Below are positions 1 to 13,300 of a DNA stretch of 64,000 nucleotides, piece by piece. Numbering within the stretch: position 1 is the first letter of the stretch; every line of letters starts with the position of its first letter. A model generated the notes under the pieces. It was not told the DNA's origin and searched no databases. It worked only from the letters and a program-made list of their open reading frames with translations. The position numbers and the translations under genes are program-made. Location: positions 10,553,127 through 10,617,126 of the forward strand of contig CM041092.1 of the NCBI GenBank assembly GCA_023079485.1, given 5' to 3'. Origin of the DNA: Archilochus colubris (lineage: Eukaryota > Chordata > Aves > Apodiformes > Trochilidae).

Positions 1-3000
1 CAACTTGTTGGCTGTACTTTTATGTACATAGAGAAGATCAGTCTTAAGCACTGTTAAGCTGGAACATTTTATTCTAAGTTTCCTGCAAATATTTAATCCA
101 AATTCTGCAATTTTGCCAGATTCTTAGTGGTACTGAACAGTATTTATTTACCAGGAGCTCCTAAATTCCATGCAACCTGCCAGGCAAGTTCTGTCCAGTG
201 GAGAAAGTGTTACAGGACTAGATCAGAAAAAGGAAGTATTAAATATTGAAGTGTTTGGGGAAGAATGTAAATGTACATAGTAGCTATTCAGAAAGCCAAT
301 ATTCAGGTGAAGCAGGCATTAAAATTAAACAGTGACTACTACTTTATTACCACAGGCATTCATCTCAGTGCACTTGTAGGATACTAATTTCACACATGAT
401 TGGACAGAAATACTAACCTGTTTTCTATTTCACCAGTATAAATTAGAGTTAGGAAGAAGTTTCCTCCTGAAATAAAAGTAGTGATGTTGTATGCAACAGC
501 AAAACCAGTATCAATTAGAAAACTATATTATTTAATCTTTAAATTCATTCAAGTATTTAAGTTTGGTTTTCTCCTAATAAGCCACAGTAAAACTAAAATT
601 AATCAGCCAGCATATTAAAAGTAGCCTTAGGATATCAAATGATTCAGGCATTCTTAGTGAATCAGGTGGTATTACTTTTGACAATATCTTAAACCCCCTT
701 AGATGTCCCTACTACCAACTACACTATACAGTCCTTACAAATCCTGTCAGCAATCTTTATGGACCCCATACCTGGCAGGTGTTTATTGTGCTTACAGTAT
801 CTGTAATGCTGAAAGTGTGTAATGGATCTGCCAGACTCTTCCCAGTAACTGGAATGTCTTTTCCCGAATTACTTAAATTAATAAAGTTAATCAAATAATT
901 TTTTTTGTTTTAAGTAAACAACACAGTTCCACTCATGGAACTAATTTGGGTCTTATCTGCAGAGACTCACAAGAATTGGCAAAAAATGTTGTGTTTTCAT
1001 GGGGGTGTGCATTTTGGGTTTTTTTTGACAACAGTATTAGTGCTAGTGAAAGCAGTAATCAGCACCTTACAGAGGCCAAATCTGATGCACCAGAGTTGTT
1101 CAGGGACTTTGTGTTTTCACCTGCACTTATGCAAGCACACACAGTTGTTCCTTCCACAAAACCTCAGGGGCAGCTGTAGCTCTTCCTGACACCAGGAGCA
1201 GGGGTCAGTCATTCCATGTCTCCCTGCTTCCAAAACCTACTTCTCTCCAGGGAACTTTAAGAGTCTTGCTGAGCAAATCTCCTCTGCTACCTTCCCCAGA
1301 TATCTTTTCAGCCTGTCTTAAGGTTATGGCTGTAGAGTTTTCAGATGTTCTTCAAATATTGTCCTTTTGCCTTTTTCTTTTCCACCCAATAGCAGATCTC
1401 CTTCCTCAGCTGCCTATAAACAGAGATTCACAAGGATGAAGAATAGCTCCAGCTTCCTCCCAGTATAGCTTGCCGCAGACAACTGTGAAGGAGGGAAAGT
1501 GTTGGGATACTGGGACTACAAGAGAAGCACCTATGACCACAACCAAAGACTGGTAACTAAGCAAGGAGGAAGATGTGTCCAACCAGCCAAGTCCCTGTGC
1601 TTTCCAACCCCCCTGGGCTGAGGGCCACCCAGCCACTCCATAACAGTTCCAGTCCTTGCTTCAGATCTCACACAGCTCAAAGCTCGGTTTAGCTCTGAAC
1701 TTTAAAAGTAGGTCTCTACTGCCACCATATCTTTCTCAGGGTATCTTAACACTTCTCATACATTATAAGGTCAGGGATTGATTCCCATGGTTCACATGGA
1801 GATGTAGAAAGACAGGGATGAAAATGTGCGTATTGTATATTGGAGATTTCTGATGTTTTGTATCAGTTCCAACAGCTGCAGATCTGAATAATTTTCGCCT
1901 TGCTACCTTCAGTAGCAGAGCATTCAAGGAAGAACCTCAGTCCTACAGAGAAGTCCAAAGCCTCTGTATAATTTGGGGTTTCAGTACATATTTCCACTGT
2001 GATGTGTATTTTTAGTTCCTGTGCTGATGGGACTGCAATGCATAGAGAAGTGAAGATTTGGTGTGTTGAGAGCTTAGAAGGAGATAAAATTTGGAACCAG
2101 ATGAGATGTCTTAGGTGATAAAGTTCTGCCAAATGAGTGAGAACATATCTGAATGTATTATTTTCAAAACAATATTGTTCCTGGCTACTGTGACACTTGC
2201 TGTGAGATGGAGGTCACTTATATGACAGCAGGCAAGGTTGACACAGTTTCTGCAGTAGAAGAGCTGCCTTCTACAGCCCCATCTGTCAGTCTGGTAGAGG
2301 CTGGTATCAAAATTACCCTCCAGGGAATCTGTGTTATAAATTCTTAAGGACCACACATGATTCTGAATATCTTGGAAAACATAATTTCTTACAGCTGCTG
2401 GAGCTGAAGCACTCCCTTCCTTCAAAGGGTAAACCTTCAGTGGTCATCTGGATCTGTTTAGAAACACTGATATCTGCTAAAAGGAAGCTCTCTGTATCAC
2501 TATGACTGATATATCACATCTAGAAACTCTACACTAGTACCAATGATCTTCCTTTCTTTGACTATATCACGTCAGCTCTTCCGTGTGCTCTGGTGAACAT
2601 CTGGAAGAGGCCAAACCCATGCTATGTTAGTGTACTTTATTTCATAGGCTGCACCAGCAACCTCATGCTCCAGAGCTGCAAGAAGTCTGAGCTATAGGCT
2701 GCATGACATTTGCCTACCAAGATACAGCATTTTTTGACCAAGCCTCTTTAGTACTAGTAGAACAGGGTTTTCTACCAGAGGACTTGGTGTGTAACACAGA
2801 CAGAAGTCTACAAAGGCTTCATACACTGAACTGTCAGTGATTAGATAAAGCAAAATTTATTTCATCAGGACTTCATTCCATGGGCAGAACTGTCTGGGGC
2901 CACAGGGAGCTCAGGATACTAAACAAATACTCAGAAAGAGAAGGCTGGGCAACATTTCTTGTTTCAGTGCAAGGAAGAACTGGGCTAATACCAGTTTTTA

Positions 3001-3087
3001 ACATCTAATAAATTTGCTGTAACACACATTTTTTTGGTACAACTTACTGAAAGAGTTGTGCTAGAAACAGTGAGAAAGAATTCAGAA

Positions 3088-3157
3088 TGTTGGTGTTTTT
3101 TGTTTTGTTTTTTTTTTTGTTGTGTTGGTGTTTTTTGTTTTGTTTTTTTTTGAAATT
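3088..3157. repeat. T/G-rich 35-bp tandem duplication
   Basis: Two copies of a unit starting tgttggtgttttttgttttg, beginning at 3088 and 3123, followed by T runs. This is low-complexity sequence with no coding value. Confidence 0.8.
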
Positions 3158-4285
3158 TGACATTTTGACTATCTGAAAGTATTTGGGGTTTTTTGTTTCA
3201 GAAACATTTGTTTTAAATGGTTGGTGGTTAAAGACAAGCCAAGTATCCTGAAACTGAAACAAATACAGGATGCCTGTGCAGCTCGAGCTGCTGTGGCTAC
3301 TGGAAAAACTGAACCTGGTACATGCAGTACACGTCCAGCAATATTCAGTCTGGTATGTAGCCAAAGAAAAAATACTTTTACTCCAATGCCAAAACCAGAA
3401 CAACAAATACATATTAGGTAGAAACAAATATTAGGAGTAAGTATTCATATTCTTAGATGGAAATCCAAGGTTTCTTTGTGCTGCGAACTGAGACCTTCCA
3501 GGGAACAGTTACCTCTCTAAATAATAATTAACCCATTTGCAACAGGGCTATAGTGTATTCCTACCTTCAGGGAAAGGCTAAATTAATCATGGTTTAGTGG
3601 AATAGTCTTAGATCTACAGCTGAATGACACACTACTTCAGGGTGAATTTTACTCCTATGAGAAGCTTTGGCAGATCTTTTGCACAGAATTGAATTCCACT
3701 TTCTCATTTATAGTGGGTAGTATGGAACTCAAGCAGGATATTCTGGAGCCCAGAAAACACACTTTCTTTCTCCAGCTTCTGTTTACTCCTCCCAGCTGGC
3801 ACTGCAGGCACAGTCTGGGCCACAGCCGCGTTGGTCTCCATTTGCTCACAGGAGTGACTCCCAAAAACCAGCCACCCCTGCTCCAAGTCTGATTTTCTGC
3901 AAGTGCTCATAATATCCAGTTGGAAATTCTGCCAGGAGAAGCTTTCATATCAAAAATAAATCCTTCATCAATTATAAAATGGAACAGCACAACATGACAA
4001 ATGAATTTAAGATTCAAATGTCAATATTGTAAACATACACAGCTTTCCCAGGCAACAGAAGCAAACAGTGCAGTCATTATTAAAATTCAGTCAAACATAA
4101 TTTGAAATCCATGAATTCATATTTGTTTATATGTAGTGGCATTTTAATCCTTTTATTTTAATAGATTGCCAATGCCATCCTTCCTGCTCCCTCTATGTAC
4201 ATGTGTACAAATATGTATGTATATTTGGGCTGATTCTTCCCCAGTTGATGAGAAGGAGAATTTCACATGTGCTTTTATTTATTTT

Positions 4286-4319
4286 TATGTATATATATAT
4301 ATGTATGTATACATATATT
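4286..4319. repeat. TA/TATG microsatellite
   Basis: A short alternating tatatatatatatgtatgtat tract, likely length-polymorphic. Confidence 0.7.
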
Positions 4320-7300
4320 AAAGTGTTTAAAGTGTGAGGAACCAAATTAAAAATAGTTTTGGCAACGCAGATTAAAAATGTCACTGTTCAATATTTTTCT
4401 TTATTTACCAATGCCTATTACTTTGTCTAACTTATTAGACCATAGAGGTTCCTCTGCCTTGTATCTGCAAAAGTGGTACGACAGCAGCATTCAGTTTTAG
4501 TCAGTAGTGTACATAAGGATCTTAAGTCTACTATTGACTTCAACTGTGGAAGTGGAGTAAAATCTCAGGCTTGGTGAAAAGAAAAGCAGAACTCCCTCTG
4601 ACATCAAAGAGACCAGATTTCATGAAAATCCTTTTCAATCTGATCAGCATAAGATGTTTTTATTGCTGAAAATTCAGGCTCAAATACTACTATGAGAACA
4701 ACACATCATCCATTTAGATTGAAAAACTGGAACTAAGATTAGGAAATTTAGTCAGGAGCAATTTCTCTGACTTGAACTACAGTCAACATTTGTTGCATTA
4801 TATATGTTTTTAGTAAAGAGTACTGAGGAAATTGTCCTTCCACCCTATACTAATGCATTCCAGGATCTCCCCCACTACTTTGTTTTGCATGTTATTAGAC
4901 CATACAGGACCTATAATAACACCAAGATCTTACACTTCAGAAGTTGCAGCTGAATCAGAATTCTTCATGAGTAGCTTAAATTATTTCTCCCACTGCGTTG
5001 CTCTGTGTTAATATTCACTGAATTCATCCTTCCAGTTATCCATATTTTCTTGCTTGGTTTCACCACCTCATTATTCAATTGATCTTCTAGATCATCCTGA
5101 ACTTCACTGGGAGGTTTACTGTCTGCACTACAAAGTGGTCATTCTTAGGATTGGATTTTGATGTGATACATTTAGCAGTTCAAGAAAAACAACCATGAAA
5201 GCATTAAAAAAATACTCTAACATATGTCTCTAAGACAACAAAAGTTAAATAGACTTCCCATCCTCACCAGGGACTCAATGTTTTTTTGTTCCAGGCCCAA
5301 TCACATTTTCTGTGGTTTATGGTATTCTAGCAAAACGGCTCACTTGAAATAGATCCTGGTGCTTCCATCCTCTCAAGTGCAAATCCCCACAGCATCAGCA
5401 GTGCCTGAATTTGCTTTAGTCCTCTTTTGTACCTGGAAAGAGCACCGTAAGCCTGAAGCTCACTGACATGTTCTCCTTCCATTTAGGGGCTCTTACTACC
5501 TCCTGCAAACTGAGGTAGGGTCAAGGAGATAAGTGAGAAGAAAAAGAAGAGGGAAAGAAAGCATCACCATGCTGGGTTTTTGCCAAGAGCCTGGTAGGGT
5601 CAGGTACTCCACTTCCATTACAGCTATGTAGCAGTTGACTACCAAAGACCCTGAAAATAATTTAAAACATTGCTAAAGAAATTACTACAAATGCCACACT
5701 TTGCCAAGGCATGGAGCTGCCTTCTTCCTGCTATGGTTCTGTCCGTAATAGGAACATTTTTAGACACTAACATCAGGCAGAGGAGTTACTGACTCAGAAT
5801 CTGCTGTGAACTTTGAGCCACCAGGAATTGACTCCAAAGGCTGTATCAGGAAAAGCTTTCTGCAGCATCCAAGAAATTGATCCACAAAAATGTTTCAAAA
5901 CCTCCAGCTGAGCCTACCCAACAGACATTGCTTTCTGTCCACCCTCTCAACCCAAGACACACACTTCTTCAAAGTCCAGTATAATTTTCATAGAAGTCAA
6001 CAGAAAGACAGTTCAAGCTCCAGGGCTGTCACTTCCTTATTCATTTTGGAAACACTCTTGGCTAAAGCAGAATTGCCATTGGTCTTCTTCCAGATTCCAA
6101 ACACAGAAGAACTTCAGGGTTTGACTTCTTTGTAGTTTCTGACTCTTTAGGGCAAGGCTTTCTGTTTCTCTGCAACTGGCAGTTTTATAGCCATGTTTTT
6201 AGATAGCTCATTTTCCCATCTTCTATATTATGTTAATGAAGGACAAAGTATCTAAGAAAATATGAATTTGGGTGCTGATCAGTAAAACTCAACTGTGTGA
6301 TACAGCTGTCAGCTGTAGGTGGAAGGGCTTGAGGGCCCAGAATTTCCCTCTGTGCCCTTCTCTGCCTTCCAGTTACACTGTCCACGTGGGAGAAAGAGGG
6401 TAACTTCAGTCAGGAGGAATATACTCAACGTGAACACATAGATTTGGATATTTTTTTTTCCTTAAGGTTATTTGGCCTTTTATAAGATTTCATATACTAT
6501 GCTATTTTCAGACAAAGTCTCCAGTTGATTTGCATGTGTATAAGTGACAGTGTGTGTCTGCATACATACACATTCTTAGGAGCCTCTGGATCTTGTAACA
6601 ATTCTACTATGGATTTGCAAAATGACCTCAAACAATTCACAGTTCTTTGCCTTTCTTTTTATACTTCTGCAAGATGGTTATAGTGATACTTATTTGCCTC
6701 ACAGCAGTAGCAAGGAGCCCTTGTTCCAGTTTGTAGTGTTCCAAGATGTTCAAAAAGTGCTAAAGAAAAGAGGAGAGCTAATTTGTTCATAAATTGTCAA
6801 CCTTGAGGTCATTCTCTAGGTTAAAAATAACTTGAATAAGTCAATTCTTTTTGAGTTAACACAGAAAAAGGCAATTACTTTTGACAAAGGAGGAAGGTGG
6901 AGGGTTCTGGCTAAAATGCACCCAAACACTAATTAGTGTGTAAATACTTATTACAAACTCTTTGGAGACACACAAACAAATTCCAGCACATTCTAATAAA
7001 TGCTACAGCATAGACTGTGATGTGCACATCTCGTGTAGTTTTTGTAAGATATTATTGTAATACTAATTGCCTCAAGATATTATGATGTAATTATAACACC
7101 ATTATGGAGGCAAAACAGAGTTTCCATGATTCTATCAGGAGGATGTTATGATATCAAAATGAAATGTCACTGTGCATGTATGGAGGCAATGCTGGATTAT
7201 CACAGTGAAATGAAAGGACGATGCTCAAGGTTGATGGACAACTTTTCAAGAGGAAATGAATGTGATACTACATGATTCTGCAAAGACAGGATGATGTCCA

Positions 7301-10300
7301 AATCTAATAAAACAAAATCAGAGGCATTCCACTTAATAGATGTTAGGAACGAGTGCCATTTATGCATTTGTGACTTAGCTTTTTAAATGAGTCAGTTACA
7401 ATAAATGACAATGTTTTGACAGTTCACCTTGAATAGCAAGAGGATCATCTGAACCAGGAGCCTTCTTAAATTATTTTTTTTTTAATCCCTCCTCTAATCA
7501 CTTTCCTAAAAGATTATAGAGCACATTTCTGGTAAGAAGAGTAGCTTCATAAAGACATTATTCTGGAGATCAATGTTTATTCATTGTCAGTGACCACCAG
7601 AGAAAAGCTCTATTCCTACCTTTTTTTTTTTTCTTTAAGCTTATAATATCTCATTTTTACTGTAATATCTGGAGACCAACATAGAAAAAACCCAATATCT
7701 TGCCATGCACTATCTAGACTGTGTGTCCAGACAGTCCCTGTTTTGGAAGAGTTTGCAGCCTGAACAGCAGATTTCACTAGGAAGTTTCATTCTAAGGATT
7801 AAATTGTAAGGAAAAATAGTCTTCCAATATTCAAAATTTCCCCCTAGAAAAACTGATGCTGAATGCTAATTTTTGATTCATCTGTTATAGAGCTGCCCAC
7901 TTACTTTTTTCCTTCCATTTTATGATGGAAGAATCCAAATTTATTTATTTATCTCCCTCACTCCAAACTCCTCACCCTTCCATTTTCACCCAAGATTAAT
8001 CCTCCAGCTTGAACTGCTTCCCATGATGTGTCCCATCTCTGCCCTAAAAAGCTACCACGGCCAATCTGTTCAGAAATCCCAACCCACAGAGGAGAAGCAT
8101 CCTTCTTGTAATTGCACTGAATATGGTTCAGAAGCTGCTATTCAGCCCAGCACTTAGGCACACTTCTGTTTTCAGATGCATCAGCCAGACCTGTGCAGCT
8201 GCAGAGGCACCAGCTCAAACCCTACCCCATGCGCAGGCACCTCAGTCTCACACAAAATCTTCAGCTGACACATCAGTGCCAAACATCTCCTTTTCTCCCC
8301 CTTTTCAAGAAGCTTTTTCATGTAGGGAAATACGTTGTACTCCACAGAAATCTTTCTCAAAGGATTAGTGAAAATGGGCTGCCCAGTAATGACATTGATT
8401 TTTATTTGACCTGCAGTTAAATTCCAATCTGGGAAGGCTGATGTATCTATTACAAAGAGCCTGTAAGGGACATGGTACTGAAGAGAAGTCTTAAGACACA
8501 TCCTGTATTCAGAGGCCTCTTCCCAAATAATTTCCTAATTTTTCTGACTGCCTCCTGCTTTAGGGTTGTGAGGCTGAACAAAGAGATGCTGAACTGCTGT
8601 CACCTCTCCCACTCCCATTTGACTGTGCAGAGGATCCAGTGCATGCATACTGTAACCTCACAATTTCCATAGCAACACCAGAAAGGTTTTGTTAACCACA
8701 TGTAGAAGAAATATTCACAAAGGTTTTAAACCACTCTGCAAGCCTCGAAAGAAAGGTGCCAAATACACTGATAATAATTTAAAATTCCTGAAAAAGCATA
8801 ATTTTAATGTAGCAATTGAAAAAGGAAATCTCTTTCAAGTAGAAACTGTATTGCTGTTCAGCTCATCCAGCTGCAAGACAATTCCCTAAGTGAAATTTTC
8901 TGCTTCTTACAAAATAAAGCATTATTCTATAGTTAATATGAATCACAAGAGAAGCTTTACTACAGAAAAGACCACATCATTTCATTTAGACAATTGTTGT
9001 TTTTCTATATATCTCCTACGTAAAGCTTTAACATAACTGACAGCTAGTTGTAGAGAAATAGAGCAGCAATGGTGCTATTGCTCCCTCTACTGTGAATATT
9101 CATTATTTCTTGTTACAGGTGATACAACCCAAGTCATTAAAAATAATTCAGCTCACAAAAAAATTAAAAAAAAAACCCAGAAAAAAGCCCAAATATGTTT
9201 TCAGAATGGCATAACTAAATTATTAGATTATTATGGTCCCTAGCAATTCAATGGAAACACTATCCAAATAAATAAGATGATTTTTCTCTTAATACACAGA
9301 CGACCAGTAAGGTATCTGTAGGTTTAATTCTAGAGTAGTCAGCTGTAGGCTAGCTGGAGCATTAAATGGATAGTTGCATCCATTACCTTAAAAAATAAAC
9401 ACATGAGCAAACATTTGTGCCACTGTTCTCACTCTTCTGTGGCAAATGTAAAACAGAAATAGTAAGTATCCTGTGAGAAGTATTTTGACTTTCTGAACAG
9501 CCTCCCATTCTGAACATGGGCACTGAGGAATTCAGGGAATTAATCAGGGAGAATGGAAAATAAACAAGACAGTGATTCATGAGGAGATTTTCTAGGCTGA
9601 ATTCTATGTGCATGGGAAAGCAGATTATTGAATAACACACAGGCTTCGAGTACCAGAACTGCCTTATTTCTCAGCTCAGGAACAAAAAGAACTCGTTGCT
9701 GAGGTGCCAGGATTACACAGAAAGTCTTCAAACAAACTCTAATCCTCTATCAAAGACCAAAAAGGCTAAACATAATTTTATCCATACCATCTAAAAATAG
9801 ATTGCTATTGAAAAGAGGATAGAAAGTTGCCAGCACACCAAATTGCTCTTTTCAGAGACTTTATTCTTTTGCAACAAGAGATTTGTAATTTAAGAAGAAA
9901 GCCACTTCCATTTTTTTCTGCAGTATTATAGTAATGGAGAAATAGAATGTAGCTACTAGATTCTTAGGACACAATTCCTGCTGGTAGGCAATTTTAAATT
10001 GCTTTTCCTTTATCCTGGTCCATTCTATGGCTCAAAGCAATCAGCAGCAGGGAGAGTCCAGCAGACGAGGGGCCAAGGGGAGGCAGGAATGGGAACATCA
10101 CCCCTGGACCTGGCTGGTATCTGCACAGGCAGCATTGGTTTTGACAAAGATCCCCGAGATCCACAGAACAAAGATTCAGACATCTCCAAGTTTCCCAGCT
10201 GTTTAGAGAGCAATTTGAAAGCTAATTGCCTTTTTATTCTAAAATATTTCTTCACAGGGAGGAATAAGATAACTTCCATTTTCCACTCATTTGAAGGCTC

Positions 10301-13300
10301 CTCAGCCAATTTGTTAGAACACACTCTCCACTCCAGCTTGGAAATCATTCCTCATTTTGTCACTGATCAAAATATCCTTACCAATTTCACTGGGCTGCAG
10401 ATGAGATCTTTGTACTGTGCAGCCTTTAGGGATCTGAAATCACGACGGGATTTTCAGAAACAGAATTTTTTCTTTTGTGCAAGAAAGCACATGTCAGGTG
10501 CTTTGGGGAGTGTTTCAAATGTTTTATTCACTCCTTGCTCTGCTGCTTAAAGCAGCATATGGCTCTTTGTGTTTGTAGTCCTATAAATCTGCATTAGTTT
10601 AAAATATACAAACGTGAATCATTAGCTCAAGGTTTCAGAGCTCCTAAAAAAGGACACAAGTTCAATATCACTTCTAAGCATCTCTGGATTTTACATTCTC
10701 ATGGCAAAGAACAACATCAGAGCTGCATATTTAAGGTGTGTCACTGACCACTCTTAGGACAGTTTACCTAGGGATAAAACCCATCTTTTAAAGTTCAAAA
10801 ACATTCTATTTTTTTTCTTTTTAATCTTCATGGACAAATAGCTTGTGAAGATTACACACCCAAAATAGCAGCACCATCACTGGAATCTAATTAAAACCAT
10901 TTGTCAGAAACAAATTTTAAAATTCAATGAGACCTGTACAGCCAGCATTGAGTTCAAACTACAATTATCCTGCCCTGTGTATAATTAGAATCATTGGGAT
11001 TAATGAGCACATTCAATTACACATTTTTTCCTCCGCCCAGCTTTTTTATTCTAGATGGGGAAGGAAATAAGCCATTGAGGAAGAAGGTAAAAATTAAAAT
11101 AAATGGGAAAGGTGTATATTTCAGACCATACTAAAATAAAAAGCATCTCCAGAGAATACAGGGATTTTGGGTGGGAAATTTTCAAAATATTTCCAAAACT
11201 CCTACTTCTAAACTCTCTTCATAATGTGGCCAGAAAGATTTGGGATTCAGGTGTGCTGAAGACACAAGGATTATCACCTTAACAGCCTTGAAAGTTCTAG
11301 ATATTTAACCACTAACTGAATTAACAAAAGCCATTTATTTCAAGCAAAGAAAAAAAGACATTAATATACAAGGAGGAAAAATAAAATTCCTTCTTTACAC
11401 AGACATTCTTTTTCACTTTGTTTATTCCTTATCTAAAAGTAAGAGAAACAAAAGTGAGACTCAATGCCGAGGTGACTTTTCATTGCCTTAAGGTTCCTCC
11501 TGCTTCAGGCTTTAACCAAAACCTCACAGTCATTCCAGCCCTTGCTCTATCTTGGGTCACAAGGGACAGAACAGCTAGAAAAAAAGTAAGCCCTTAGTAA
11601 AGCCTCTCTTTCTCTCCCACCACAATTTATTAGCTCACCTGACATTTCTCCCTTGGTAGATTAAAGGGGGGGCTGCACCAGCTGCTCCACATCCTCCACA
11701 TCACAGAGGATGAGCAGAACTAAACAAGATGAAATGCAAAGATCCTGTATCTTAAGTCCCATTGCTATCACAAAGAGAGACATGGTCTGCAAAGACAAGC
11801 AATATATTTTGGTAGTTCAGTAGATGTAACTGGGAAACACCAGATATGCTTTTGGCTGCATGAGGCTTTCCTTCAGGCCTTTGCAATACTTTTCCCTAAA
11901 GGTTTATGTTTCCAAAAATATGTCTCTTTTCCCCAGGAATACCATCTGACTCCACAAAATGTAGCACGTTTTGCTATGCCATGTGGCTTGTTTATAGCTT
12001 AAGGCTGGATTATCACAGCTAAAACTGCAATGCTAATGGCAAGACTGAATTCTGTGTTTATTGTCAGCTTAGCAGCAGGCTGGGCAGGAGCTGGTACCCT
12101 TTCATCACTCAGAAGTAGTTCTCAAATAATAATCTGAAAATATTCCCAGACACAGAGAAGGCAGATAAACAATCTCCATGTCAAGTGTATGTCCAAAGAC
12201 CCCAATTTGTCACAATTGCTGTTTTAATTCATAGATGCTATATATGCCTTACTAAGGTTACCCCTTTTCCTGGCTTCATACTCCTCTCAAATTGACCCAA
12301 AGCTTGTCTTTTCACTCACCTTTCATGGACTCTGGCTACAACTAAATTAACTAATATGATTCTGTCACTAAAGAATTTATCTCTCAGTATCATACAAGTT
12401 GTTTCTCTCACTTTTCCTTGAGGAGATGGTCCTTTAAAAACTTGATGTAGACTGTATATAAAGTGTGGCTATGCAGATTCCTTGTTTTCATAGCTTTCCC
12501 CCAGATAGATGATACATGGTGATGACACAGTGTGGGCTGAAATAGGATACTGACAACTTGTCTTTACAACAAATGCCTCTATTTGCTGTAAGAAAGGTGA
12601 AAAAAAGCAGGTTCCTGCTGCAGCTTGACTAATTACTCCCAACAACAGTAACATTTCTTAATTTTTTCTTTTTTTTAGTTCAATCAACAGTAGTTTCCTT
12701 CCGATTTTTACCACCAAGTCTCTTCCACTCATGATCATTATGTTGTTACTTGTACAGCAATAGAAACTACAGAAAGAGAAGACACTGCTCCTTTTGCCAG
12801 TGGAAGGCAAAGGGAGGACCATGTCTCAGACCTGTGAGAAGAGACTCACATGAAGAGGCTTTGTGCAGGCATGTTGGTGTCTGATTGCCTTTCCAGTGCC
12901 AGCAGAGCCATCAGGCCCTCGTTTGCAAATGTCCAAAAGCAGAAGTGACAAATTGCACAGGGCAGACAGAAGAAAGGCTGAGCTCTGTAACTACAGGATT
13001 ACACGATTCTCTGGTTTCACTGTGTCCAAAACTCTTCTTTCCAAATCAAAGCTGTCATTTAGTAGCCTTCCTAACTGGCAAACAACTGCTACATAACCAG
13101 ATTTATCTGGTATTTAAGTATCAATGTTAAGACTTGTTCGCAACTGAAGGCAACTGCTAAAATTTCTGGGTCCTTGCTTCTAAACACAGGTTGGTTTTGT
13201 TAATGCTTCTCTGCCAGTAGGGATCACCTGAGGCAGGACCCTGACTTGTGCCCATTTGACCACTTCAGCTTCCAAGAAAAGGACTTTCCCCACTGGGGCA

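Noticed and set aside
9999..10550. Open frame of 183 codons on + strand
   Set aside because: It opens at TTG rather than ATG, shows no domain, and a frame this long is expected about by chance among thousands of frames in AT-rich DNA. An overlapping minus frame (10025-10348) is equally open.
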